Below the pieces are notes generated by a model. It did not search any database and had not been told where the DNA came from. It saw only the letters and a program-made list of their open reading frames with translations. From Fen-7 sp041494285 (lineage in GTDB: Archaea; Halobacteriota; Methanosarcinia; Methanotrichales; Methanotrichaceae), in assembly GCA_041494285.1 (NCBI GenBank), contig JBGQAL010000005.1, positions 1-41,253 on the forward strand: a DNA stretch of 41,253 nt, read 5' to 3'. Below, piece after piece: positions 1 through 7,605 of the stretch (its first letter is position 1; each line of letters opens with the position of its first letter). Both the position numbers and the translations under genes were made by a program.

Positions 1-2
1 AC

Positions 3-809
3 GACCTCGATTTAACCCTGGAGCAAGCAGCGTCCGGTTTGGAGACCCCCATCGATGTTCCCAGGGCAGAGGTCTGTCCGACTTGTTCAGGTAGTGGATC
101 CCGGCCGGGGACCAATCCTGTGAAGTGCGCTAGCTGTGCTGGTACAGGCCAGTTCACACGGGCACAGAACACGCCCTTTGGCCAGATGATCTCCTCCAGC
201 GCCTGTCCCAAGTGCGGTGGAAGAGGGCAGATTGTTACCACGCCGTGCGAGGATTGCCGAGGCGCAGGAAGAGTTCACCGCAGGCGGAAGATAAACATAA
301 AGATCCCCCAAGGAGTAGACTCCGGTCAGCACCTCAAGCTCCGGGGACAGGGCGAAGCCGCCCCAGAGCCCGGGGGCCAGGCGGGAGATCTCTACGTTTT
401 CATAAACGTCCGGCCCCATCCCAGGTTCACCAGGTCGGATAGCGATCTAATGTTGGAATCGCCCATCAGCATAACCCAGGCCGCCCTCGGATCGGACATC
501 GAGGTGCCAACTCTCAACGGCAAAGCAAGGATTAAGGTGCCCGCAGGTACCCAAACCGGATCCGTATTCCGGCTGAAGGGAAAGGGCATGCCCAGGCTTC
601 ATGGCTCTGGGACTGGTGACTTGCATGTGAGGGTGAACATAAGAACGCCCTCTGTGCTCACGGCACGACAGAAGGAGCTTCTTGAAGAATTGGCGGCCGA
701 GTTCGGGGAACCGAAGGCTGCAGAGAAGGGCGACAAAAGGAAACCTGAAAAAGGCGAAAAGAGCTTTATCAATAAGATAGTGGACGAGGTAAAGGGCGCG
801 GTTCAGTAG
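3..809 (+). CDS. dnaJ: Chaperone DnaJ (Hsp40), 5'-truncated by the window edge
   Basis: C-terminal 268 residues of the Hsp40 co-chaperone that delivers unfolded proteins to DnaK and stimulates its ATPase. The frame is open from base 3 (DLDLTLEQAASG...), so the TTG at 39 is internal and the J domain lies upstream of the window. Four zinc-binding CxxCxGxG motifs are present (CPTCSGSG, CASCAGTG, CPKCGGRG, CEDCRGAG), followed by the two beta-sandwich client-binding domains and a short charged Lys/Glu-rich tail ending in IVDEVKGAVQ. It converges with the HPt gene on the other strand, leaving 10 bp between the two stops. The family assignment is secure; dnaK and grpE would be expected upstream but are not visible. 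Confidence 0.97.
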   Translation, partial: DLDLTLEQAASGLETPIDVPRAEVCPTCSGSGSRPGTNPVKCASCAGTGQFTRAQNTPFGQMISSSACPKCGGRGQIVTTPCEDCRGAGRVHRRRKINIKIPQGVDSGQHLKLRGQGEAAPEPGGQAGDLYVFINVRPHPRFTRSDSDLMLESPISITQAALGSDIEVPTLNGKARIKVPAGTQTGSVFRLKGKGMPRLHGSGTGDLHVRVNIRTPSVLTARQKELLEELAAEFGEPKAAEKGDKRKPEKGEKSFINKIVDEVKGAVQ

Positions 810-819
810 ATCTGCCCTT

Positions 820-1209
820 TCATTTTGGTTGTAGTTTATTTCCAATTTCAGCTTCAAGCGCTGCCTTCACGCGCTCGAATTCGGTCTCTATCAGGGCGGC
901 TTTTTCAACAGATCCCTCAAGGGCACCGCTTCGCCCCATGAATTCGAGCTCCTTAGAGAATGCCGACAGCTTCAATGCACCGACATAAGAGCTGCTTGAC
1001 TTGAGGCTGTGCGCCGCCACCTCCAGTGCCTTGGCGTTTCCTTCTGACGCTGCTTTTTTTATCGCTGCAATCTTACGGGGAGCATGTTCGATGAACAGAC
1101 CGCCTACCTCGGCTAGGATGTCCGGTTCGCCCTCCTCTTGTAACTCTCGCAGGCTGGCCAGAACGGACCTGTTCAGGACTTCGTTAGAACCCTCTGCTAA
1201 ATCAGTCAT
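820..1209 (-). CDS. HPt (histidine phosphotransfer) domain protein
   Basis: Small cytoplasmic phosphotransfer protein of about 129 residues. The HPt signature AAHSLKSSSSYVGA gives the phospho-accepting histidine, about residue 67 from the chosen ATG, within an all-helical sequence. HPt proteins carry phosphate from a hybrid kinase's receiver domain to a final response regulator. The gene lies 135 bp downstream of the broken hybrid kinase on the same strand, so the two probably formed one phosphorelay. I chose the ATG at 1209 (MTDLAEGS) over an upstream start at 1239, because the extra residues (MIGCLAGCTV) do not look like an HPt N-terminus. Neither start has a strong ribosome-binding site. 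With the kinase damaged, its present phosphate donor is unknown. Confidence 0.85.
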   Translation of the reverse strand: MTDLAEGSNEVLNRSVLASLRELQEEGEPDILAEVGGLFIEHAPRKIAAIKKAASEGNAKALEVAAHSLKSSSSYVGALKLSAFSKELEFMGRSGALEGSVEKAALIETEFERVKAALEAEIGNKLQPK

Positions 1210-1344
1210 TACAGTACATCCCGCCAAACACCCTATCAAACAGCGTTTGTGCTGATGGGTTATTCCACTTCTGGCTTTTCATTCTTTTGCTTCGTGAATC
1301 CCCCGACACATGAGCCTGAAATTGTCGTCTGCAAGGCCTCAACT

Positions 1345-3844
1345 TCATACGCTCGAAATATTCTTTTGCCGGATAGACGGATACTTGCACAGGGCGCCGA
1401 TCAGTTCCTCCATCCTCATAGGCTTGCTGATATAATCGTTCATGCCAGCATCAAGACATCTCTGCCGGTCCCCTTCCAGGGCATGGGCTGTTACCGCGAT
1501 GATGTGCGGGCTCTCTTCACCAAGCCAGTGCTGCCTTATGAATTTTGAAGCTTCCAGGCCGTCCATCTCCGGCATCTGGATATCCATGAGGATTATTTCG
1601 TATGGCTGTCGCTCCAGAGCCTGTAAGACCTCCAATCCATTGGCCGCTACGTCTGCCCTGATTCCGAGTTTATTGAGCATTCGCAGGGTTACCTTCTGGT
1701 TTACCTCGTTGTCCTCAGCCAGCAGAAGGCGCAGAGGACCAAGCTGATATGGTTGAAGGTGGTTCTGAAGAGGAAGCTCTCTAGCCTGAACCGGCTCGGC
1801 GATAGGCGCAGGATCTGCCAATATGCTGAAGAAAAAGGTGCTACCCTTACCAGACTCGCTCTCGACCCATATTCTTCCTCCCATCAGCTCTACCAGCTTT
1901 TTGCTTATGGCCAGCCCTAGGCCGGTTCCTCCATACTTTCGAGTTGTAGACATGTCCACTTGGCTAAACGGTTGGAATAGTCGGGCAGTGAGGTCCTCGG
2001 GAATTCCTATGCCTTTGTCTCTTATGGAGAAGTTTAGTTTGAGACGGTGGTCTTGATGCTGGCCAGTAACTGAGATAGATATCTCGCCGGAAAACGTGAA
2101 CTTGACTGCGTTGCCGAGAAGGTTGACCAGGACTTGGCGAAGTCTTGTAACGTCGCCAATCAGATTTTTAGGCATATTATCGGCTACAATATATGTTATG
2201 GTGAGGCCCTTCTCTGCAGCCTTAGACGCCAAAAGATCGATGGAGCCTTCGATGCAGATGCGAAGATCGAAAGACTGGTGCTCCAGCTCCCTTTTTCCGT
2301 CTTCTATCTTGGAGAAATCGAGGATGTTGTTGATGATGGACATTAGAACTTCTCCACTGTTGCGAACTGTCTCAACCAAGTCGAGCTGATCAGGGTTGAG
2401 AGATGTATCCAGAAGAAGGCCAGTAATACCGATAATCGCATTGAGTGGAGTCCTGATCTCATGGCTCATATTTGCTAAGAATTCCGACTTGGCCCTTATT
2501 GCAGCTTCAGTTTTTTCTTTGGCCTTCTGCATGTCCTCCTCAGCGTGCTTGCGCTCTGTGATGTCCCTAATTGACTCGATGGCGCCTGATAGTTTTCCAT
2601 CGAAGTCGTATAGGGCTGCCGCAGTACCAAAAAGATAAACTTCTCCGCCCCTCAGGTTGGGCATGTAGGCTTCGCCCGAAAGGGTGCCGTCTTCCGATCT
2701 CTTTGTAATGGCGTACGTATTTTCAAAACGCGGCTCGGGCCTGAGCACTAGATCTATAAGAATCGGCCTTCTCTCGCCGTAAAACGGCAGGGCGTATTCA
2801 TAGTTGCCCTTGCCCAAGATCGTCTCTGCCCCGATACCTGTAAGAGCCTCGATGGCACGGTTCCAGGCTATCACCTTACCATCTCTGTCAATCACAAAGG
2901 TGGGGTTCGGGCAGGAAGTTGATGATGTCCGTCAGGTGTCGCTCTGACTCTTTTAGAGCATTCTCCGTCCTCTTGCGATTGCTGATGTTCACTGCAACGT
3001 TGACTACTCCGGTTACCTTTTCATTTGCGTCTTTGATGGGGCTGCTGCGAGATAACTAGGTTTTGCCATCGGGAGTGACGAGCTCGCCTTCCTGAGATTG
3101 GCTGATCTGAAGGGCTTTAACCACCGTGCAACACGGACATGGCTCTTCGAGGCCTTGAATTAGCTCATAGCAATGCCTTCCCCTCAACTCATCCTCGGAA
3201 AGGCCGAGGAACTTTTGCACGGCGGTGTTCAACCAGATGATACGCATTTGAGGGTCTAGGTATTGAACTGCTACGTTCTTCAAGCCATTGAGAACAGCAG
3301 CCTTTTCCTGCTCAGACTTGCGCAAGGCCTCCTCTGCCTGCCTGCTCTCGGTTACGTCTTCGCAGCTGATCAGATCCCCACCATCTTGCTGCTGTACAGC
3401 AACGAACCTGATGATCTTCTTATTATCACCTTTGCAGGTAACTGTGAAGATCCTGGGCCTTTTTTCTCCAGGTTTAGAGCCTTTCAGGTCTTTAATCCAA
3501 GCCGATATCACTTCATGCCTGTAAATCGGGTCGGGATAGGTCTTTCTAAACCATTCTCTCCCGCAAGGAATATCCGACAGATCGTAGCCGAACATGTCTT
3601 TGAACTTTGGATTTATGTAGCTGAAGGTGCCGTCTTTGTCGATCAGGGCAATCCCGAAGGGGGCATTTTCCGCAAAGTTCCGCTGCTTTTGCTCTTCATT
3701 TTGTAGATCAGCAAGGCAGTCCTTGAGACCATTTAGGATTGGCTCTATCTGATTTGATTTGGTATTATCAGCTAATCGTTGTTGGAGGTCGTCTACCCTC
3801 GACCGAAGCTCCTCAAGCTTATCTGCAAAGTTGATGCCATTCAT
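1345..3844 (-). pseudogene. Hybrid sensor histidine kinase (PAS-PAS-PAS-HisKA-HATPase-REC), interrupted
   Basis: One kinase reading frame split by two lesions. The N-terminal part (start ATG 3844, MNGINFADKLEEL) has a coiled coil and two PAS domains, then hits an in-frame TAG at 3056-3058. Past the TAG the same frame continues as PAS-linker sequence (SSPIKDANEKVTGVV, then ALKESERHLTDIINFLPEP). It then needs a 1-nt correction at the G-run 2902-2905 (one extra base) to join TFVIDRDGKVIAW, a third PAS. The distal part has the HisKA H-box FLANMSHEIRTPLNAIIG (His 145 counted from the GTG at 2895), the N-box NLLGNAVKFT, G-boxes DKGIGIP and GGTGLGLAISKKL, and a receiver domain with Asp 438 in ILMDIQMPEMDG. 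There are no membrane segments, so it was a cytoplasmic sensor. The distal half, from the GTG at 2895, could still be made as a PAS-kinase-REC protein. Confidence 0.85.
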
Positions 3845-3960
3845 GGGAGACCGCTGCCGCGGATACACTATTCTTTCACATTGATATTCATTTCGATGTA
3901 TTTGATATTGCCAGAAAAATGAGCTATTGAGCATCAAACAAGAAAGAAATGCTAACATTT

Positions 3961-4254
3961 TTACTTATTTTTGTAAGTTTCCAGTTTGGATTTCATAGAG
4001 ATCTCCTTGTCCAAGCGGTAGTCGATATTGATGGTTGTGAGGATCCTCTGCACACCTTTCTCTGCCAGCACTTGATTGGATTGCTCTATGACATCAAATA
4101 GATCGTCCATCGAATCCACTTCAAGAGCGGTGGACATGGGGCCGGGCATGTATTTTATCCCTTCTTCGTCCAGAATATCGTGGACGGCTTTTACGTGCTG
4201 ACTCATGCTGGTGCCCGTGCCCACGGGTACTATCCGGATATCTGCTACTATCAT
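3961..4254 (-). CDS. MTH1187-family thiamine-binding protein (PF01910)
   Basis: 97-residue cytoplasmic protein of the MTH1187/YqgV family, a ferredoxin-like fold that binds thiamine or hydroxymethylpyrimidine-type ligands. The family hallmarks are visible: the N-terminal strand IVADIRIVPVGTGTSMSQHV, the central GIKYMPGPMSTALEVDSMDDLFDVI, and a C-terminal strand RILTTINIDYRLDKE. Length and layout are standard. The gene lies 108 bp after pyrF and 116 bp before the kinase on the same strand. A TATA-like sequence is present about 80 bp upstream. The family call is firm; the physiological ligand is inferred from the family, and no thiamine genes are nearby. Confidence 0.9.
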   Translation of the reverse strand: MIVADIRIVPVGTGTSMSQHVKAVHDILDEEGIKYMPGPMSTALEVDSMDDLFDVIEQSNQVLAEKGVQRILTTINIDYRLDKEISMKSKLETYKNK

Positions 4255-4330
4255 GAATCTGACATTGTCCTTCGAAAGTATAGAAGACTTTTGAAACTGT
4301 CTATTCTATCCATCTTTGCGTTTTATCTTT

Positions 4331-4343
4331 AATTATTTATATT
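4331..4343 (-). promoter_or_regulatory. TATA-like element upstream of the thiamine-binding protein gene
   Basis: Read on the minus strand this is AATATAAATAATT, a good archaeal TATA box in an A/T-rich gap, 77-89 nt before the ATG at 4254. If used, it would give a 5' leader of about 50 nt. Confidence 0.45.
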
Positions 4344-4362
4344 ATCTTTGCGTTTTTTGTCT

Positions 4363-5013
4363 TCACTTATAATTCCGAATATCCGATGTTATGCGTTTCA
4401 ATGATGCGATTGGGTTTTCTGAAGATGTTACGGACCTGCCCACAATCAAGTAGTCCGCACCAGCTTCTAGTGCAGCTCCTGCAGATCCGCCTTGTACGCC
4501 CACTCCGGGGGATATGATGATCTTGTCGCCCACGATTGACCTGATCAACCTGATCCTCTCTGGCCTCGTAGCTGGAGCTACCACTCCGTCTGCTCTGGCA
4601 TCGACGGCCAGCCTGGCCAGCTTCTCCGCCAGTGGAGCCATGAACTCCTCAGCTCCTGGATGGCTCATCTCAGTGACGGCGAAGACTTTTGCACCATAGC
4701 TGGCCGCAGAGTCCACACATGCCCTCAGAGAATCGCTGCCTGGAAAGGCATGGGCTATGAGGCCCTCTGCCCCCGCTCCAAGCGTAGCTTCACAGATCAG
4801 CCTGTTTGTGTTCGGTATATCGGCGATCTTCAGGTCGGCTATGACAGGCGCATAAACCGAGATCTCTCTCACAATTTCTAGACCAGAGGCTAGAATCAAA
4901 GGATAGCCGACCTTAATAGCATCAAAATAGTTTTCCAGCGATTTGACTATAGACAGTGCCCTTTCTCTGGAAGTGACATCAAGAGCCAGGATCAGCCGGG
5001 TATTCTTTTCCAT
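4363..5013 (-). CDS. pyrF: Orotidine 5'-phosphate decarboxylase
   Basis: 216-residue OMP decarboxylase, the last step of UMP synthesis. The catalytic Asp-Lys-x-x-Asp core is seen in VIADLKIADIPNTNRL. The N-terminal strand LILALDVTSRERA, DAIKVGYPLIL, and the phosphate-binding C-terminal motifs IISPGVGVQGG and DYLIVGRSVT complete the TIM barrel. The length is that of the short archaeal enzyme. The start ATG at 5013 lies about 25 nt after a strong TATA box, so the mRNA is probably leaderless. The closest relative in this window is the hexulose-6-phosphate synthase half of the gene at 24229, which belongs to the same decarboxylase superfamily but is a different enzyme. Confidence 0.97.
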   Translation of the reverse strand: MEKNTRLILALDVTSRERALSIVKSLENYFDAIKVGYPLILASGLEIVREISVYAPVIADLKIADIPNTNRLICEATLGAGAEGLIAHAFPGSDSLRACVDSAASYGAKVFAVTEMSHPGAEEFMAPLAEKLARLAVDARADGVVAPATRPERIRLIRSIVGDKIIISPGVGVQGGSAGAALEAGADYLIVGRSVTSSENPIASLKRITSDIRNYK

Positions 5014-5030
5014 GAGAGAGTAATAGCTCG

Positions 5031-5043
5031 ATTATATTTATCC
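5031..5043 (-). promoter_or_regulatory. BRE/TATA promoter of pyrF
   Basis: Minus-strand GAAAAGGATAAATATAATC contains a purine-rich BRE followed by ATAAATATAA. Its centre is about 24 nt upstream of the pyrF ATG, so transcription should start at or next to the start codon. Confidence 0.7.
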
Positions 5044-5078
5044 TTTTCATGAAGTAGCAAAAGGTTCATTAGTGGATT

Positions 5079-5717
5079 TCAAGCAAAGCTGTCTATCTGC
5101 TCGACAGCCTCTCGAAGGTCGCCAACTACCTCGCTGCCACTCCTCACCCCTTTGCGGTCAAGGAAAAGAGCATCCAAACCAGCTTCCAGCGGAGACTCGT
5201 AATCGTAGCTGTAGTGGTCCCCAATGTGCATGACCTCCAAGGGTTTAGCCTTTAGCTGTCTGCAGACCGCACCATAGACCAGGGGTGACTTTTTGACCTC
5301 TCGGAAGTCGCTGGTTGCAGAGAATGTCTCGGAAAAGTAGTCTGCTAGGCCGTCCAGCTCCATCTCGATGAACTCCCGGGCAGCATTGGACGTGACCACT
5401 AGCTCGTAGTTCTCTGAGAGGCGGTCAAGAGCTTCAGTGACCTCTGGATAGGGCTCAATATGGTCCTCGAACCTCTCCAGAAGGCTCTCGGGGCTGGCTT
5501 TTAGTTCGAACTTGTCCAGCCAGTACTGCAGGTTGTACCACTCCAGCTTGTCGCTGCCTATCTTCATGTACTCGCCGACGACTAACTCCTTTGCCGCCTC
5601 GAAATCCAACCCGTGTTTCTCAGCGTACAGCTCGGGCATTCCTTGCATCCATACCAGGTCCACGAACCTGGAGTTGACCAGGGTTCCATCCATGTCCAGG
5701 GATACGAAACGAATCAT
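5079..5717 (-). CDS. HAD-superfamily hydrolase
   Basis: 212-residue haloacid-dehalogenase-like hydrolase, probably a small-molecule phosphatase in the cytoplasm. Motif I is DMDGTLV near residue 8 (nucleophile and acid/base aspartates), motif II is VVTSNAA, the motif III lysine is in EVKKSP, and motif IV is HIGDHYSYDYESP with the metal-binding aspartates. The helical cap lies between motifs I and II, as in phosphoglycolate-phosphatase-like members. The substrate cannot be read from sequence. It is a single gene 65 bp upstream of pyrF on the same strand. The start ATG (MIRFVSLDMDG) places motif I at the normal position. Confidence 0.9.
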   Translation of the reverse strand: MIRFVSLDMDGTLVNSRFVDLVWMQGMPELYAEKHGLDFEAAKELVVGEYMKIGSDKLEWYNLQYWLDKFELKASPESLLERFEDHIEPYPEVTEALDRLSENYELVVTSNAAREFIEMELDGLADYFSETFSATSDFREVKKSPLVYGAVCRQLKAKPLEVMHIGDHYSYDYESPLEAGLDALFLDRKGVRSGSEVVGDLREAVEQIDSFA

Positions 5718-5759
5718 CTAATTCTCCGGTTGATGAGATCTAAGTCTGCCTATAGGTTA

Positions 5760-5957
5760 TTATGCTTTTTGGGACGAAAGAGGCAGAACAGAATCTGCTT
5801 CGCCCATGACTTCCATCGCTCTTATAACCGTGAAATAAGCCATGTCGTCTTCCAGGAATTCTTCTTCCGGTCTTTCCAGCAGTGAAGCACTCTATCTTCT
5901 CCATCATCGCCAGGATGTCCTGAAGAACGGTCAAGGCAATCTCTGCAGGTCTTTCAA
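5760..5957 (-). pseudogene. HEPN-domain (DUF86-type) toxin remnant
   Basis: Three pieces in different frames add up to the N-terminal half of a HEPN ribonuclease of the MNT/HEPN toxin-antitoxin type. TTG 5957 starts KDLQRLP. After a 1-nt shift near 5932-5937 comes TVLQDILAMMEKIECFTAGKT. After a second shift near 5867-5870 comes EEEFLEDDMAYFTVIRAMEV, then MGEADSVLPLSSQKA and a stop at 5760. The family continues after the MGEA-like segment into a helix carrying the catalytic RxxxxH motif; that part is missing here. The TTG overlaps the restored stop of the upstream nucleotidyltransferase remnant, matching the usual translational coupling of the pair. No active toxin can be made from this copy. 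Confidence 0.75.
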
Positions 5958-6204
5958 ATGGAAACTATCTCGTGAAGAATTCGGTTCTCTCTATTCCCCT
6001 CAGCGCTGGCCTAGTGACCAGGTCCACCTTCAGCCCCAGAAGCGCGGCAAGATCTTCCACAAGGTCCATGAACTTGAAAATGTCCGGTGCTTCGGAGAAT
6101 TCGACCAGAAGATCGACATCGCTGGTGCCTTCTGCCTCGCTTCGAACATAAGAGCCGAAGATGCCCAGGGATTTGATCATGTAACGCTTGGCCAGCTCAG
6201 GCAT
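5954..6204 (-). pseudogene. MNT-type nucleotidyltransferase antitoxin remnant
   Basis: Minimal nucleotidyltransferase of the MntA type. The hallmark GSxxxxxxxxSDxDLLVEF is present as GSYVRSEAEGTSDVDLLVEF. In this toxin-antitoxin type MntA adenylylates its HEPN partner. From ATG 6204 the frame runs to a stop at 5965, but the family-like end (NRENRILHEIVSI, stop at 5954-5956) is in another frame; one base missing in the G-run at 5996-5999 explains it. Family-like sequence also extends upstream of the ATG (SLADIRQTLNAH) with no usable start codon, so the original start appears lost. A shortened 79-residue product from 6204 remains possible. Partner of the HEPN remnant just downstream. Confidence 0.75.
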
Positions 6205-6313
6205 GTGGGCATTGAGGGTTTGCCTAATGTCCGCGAGAGATCTGGCCTTGCTTGAAGGCAGTTTGGCCGCACAGGTTCTGTTCTGGCAACCTCGAGCGTT
6301 ATGAGAATATCTG

Positions 6314-6597
6314 TTATCGGGCTTTTTGGGTTCGGTCTTGAATTACTACCGATTCGTACACTTGAACATCACCTCTGGACGGACTGGATAGATCTTGGGC
6401 ATAAACCATCTGCTTCTGGCGATTGAGCCGAAATACGGCAAGACGATAGTCAAAATTTGGGAGTTCCGAGAAGCGTCATTTCCTGCATCTTCAGCGACCA
6501 GATGTGGAGGTTGATGAAAAATAGATAGATGGGCTTCTGTGCCTGATGGCGGAGCAGCCTGACCTCTTCCTCGGCCTTCGCAAGGGCAGTTCGAATT
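6314..6597 (-). pseudogene. Frameshifted coding remnant, unknown family
   Basis: Two open stretches join after one correction at the A-run 6452-6455. The first includes KAEEEVRLLRHQAQKPIYLF and MQEMTLLGTPKF. The second includes YRLAVFRLNRQKQMVYAQDL and SRGDVQVYESVVIQDR and ends at 6314. The composition looks like real protein, but there is no start codon and I do not recognise the family. This fills most of the 436-bp gap between the MNT remnant and the TIR-like gene, and fits a patch of decayed accessory genes. Confidence 0.4.
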
Positions 6598-6640
6598 GGT
6601 TAGAATATATGGATTATTTTCAAAACAAGGAAAAATTCAA

Positions 6641-7531
6641 TTATTTTGACTCTCTTTTTAGAGTGGCAAGTACATCTCCGAAGGTCTCGATAATATTTCC
6701 TTTTCCATATCTTATTTGATGAATTCCATGTATGTTAGAAAACTCTTCCGTGCCATCTTCCAGTAGGACTATAGCCCGACCGAAGCCCAATCGTCCTTGA
6801 AAGAGACCAAGTTCATGAATTACATTTTGTCTAGCGTGCATTTTTCCGTCCTTGTCTTCATCTTCGCCCGTCATCACAATGACTGCGAAAGAACTGCTAT
6901 CCAGCATTTTTTCAAGGATGTCACGGATAGTATGTCCGGCACGTGCGCCAATCTCATATGCCTCTATATCGTATTCGTGCTTCTCATGTAGATGGTCTTT
7001 TAACTCTTTCCATTGTTCACTATGTCCGTGTCCAATAAAAACACGAAGTTTAGGTTTCGACGGTTCAGGCGGCAACGGCAGTTTGTACTGCTCCGCGCTC
7101 TTTTCAAAAATCTCGAAAACGGCTTCAATTTGCTGCCTGGTCGGCGCTTTTACACTAACATTACTTTCTTTTCCACTATAAAATTTGGAATCAATTTGAA
7201 AGAATGCGTTGCCAAAACCGATTGAAATGTCAAAATCGCATATACGCTTTGAGTAATATGAGTCGTAATGCTCCTTCCTGTAATCAGCAAAGAACTCCTC
7301 ATCGTTGTCATATTTCCAGCTTTCGGCCATTGTGATTTTGAGATCCCGGCTATAATTGAAGTTCTTTCGATGTTTTTCTTCGATAAACTCGAATAGAATT
7401 TCGGCTGCTTCGCATATCACTTCTGGTGGAAATTTTACGTGATAGTAGGCTTTAGACTTCATCATTTTGGATTTCCCTAATATATCTAATAGTTCGAAGA
7501 TAATTAGATTATCGTTAAAATCGTGATTCAA
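6641..7531 (-). CDS. TIR-like nucleotide-binding domain protein (PF10137-type), probable defence gene
   Basis: 296 residues with two parts. Residues 1 to about 155 form an N-terminal domain I do not recognise, rich in aromatic and charged residues (ESWKYDNDEEFFADYRKEHY). From about 160 a TIR-like domain follows: LRVFIGHGHSEQW, AGHTIRDILEKM, FAVIVMTGEDED, HARQNVIHELGLFQGRLGF, IHGIHQIRYG. Proteins with this domain occur as NAD-degrading or nucleotide-sensing effectors in antiphage systems; that role here is inferred. No cyclase, Argonaute or other partner is adjacent. The gene is visibly more A/T-rich than the radical-SAM genes next to it and sits beside toxin-antitoxin debris, which suggests transfer. 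The start is a TTG at 7531 after AAAGGGATC; ATG codons at 7468 and 7465 are alternatives. Confidence 0.75.
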   Translation of the reverse strand: MNHDFNDNLIIFELLDILGKSKMMKSKAYYHVKFPPEVICEAAEILFEFIEEKHRKNFNYSRDLKITMAESWKYDNDEEFFADYRKEHYDSYYSKRICDFDISIGFGNAFFQIDSKFYSGKESNVSVKAPTRQQIEAVFEIFEKSAEQYKLPLPPEPSKPKLRVFIGHGHSEQWKELKDHLHEKHEYDIEAYEIGARAGHTIRDILEKMLDSSSFAVIVMTGEDEDKDGKMHARQNVIHELGLFQGRLGFGRAIVLLEDGTEEFSNIHGIHQIRYGKGNIIETFGDVLATLKRESK

Positions 7532-7605
7532 GATCCCTTTCTAGAGGTCCTCTGGTCGCTCAGAATACAAAAGAAGAGTAACTAATAAAGAGGCTTCGAA
7601 TCCTT

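Noticed and set aside
3056..3058. In-frame TAG in the kinase as a pyrrolysine codon
   Set aside because: Nothing in the window suggests pyrrolysine genes, the site is not a known pyrrolysine protein, and a second lesion (frameshift) lies just downstream; a broken gene is simpler.
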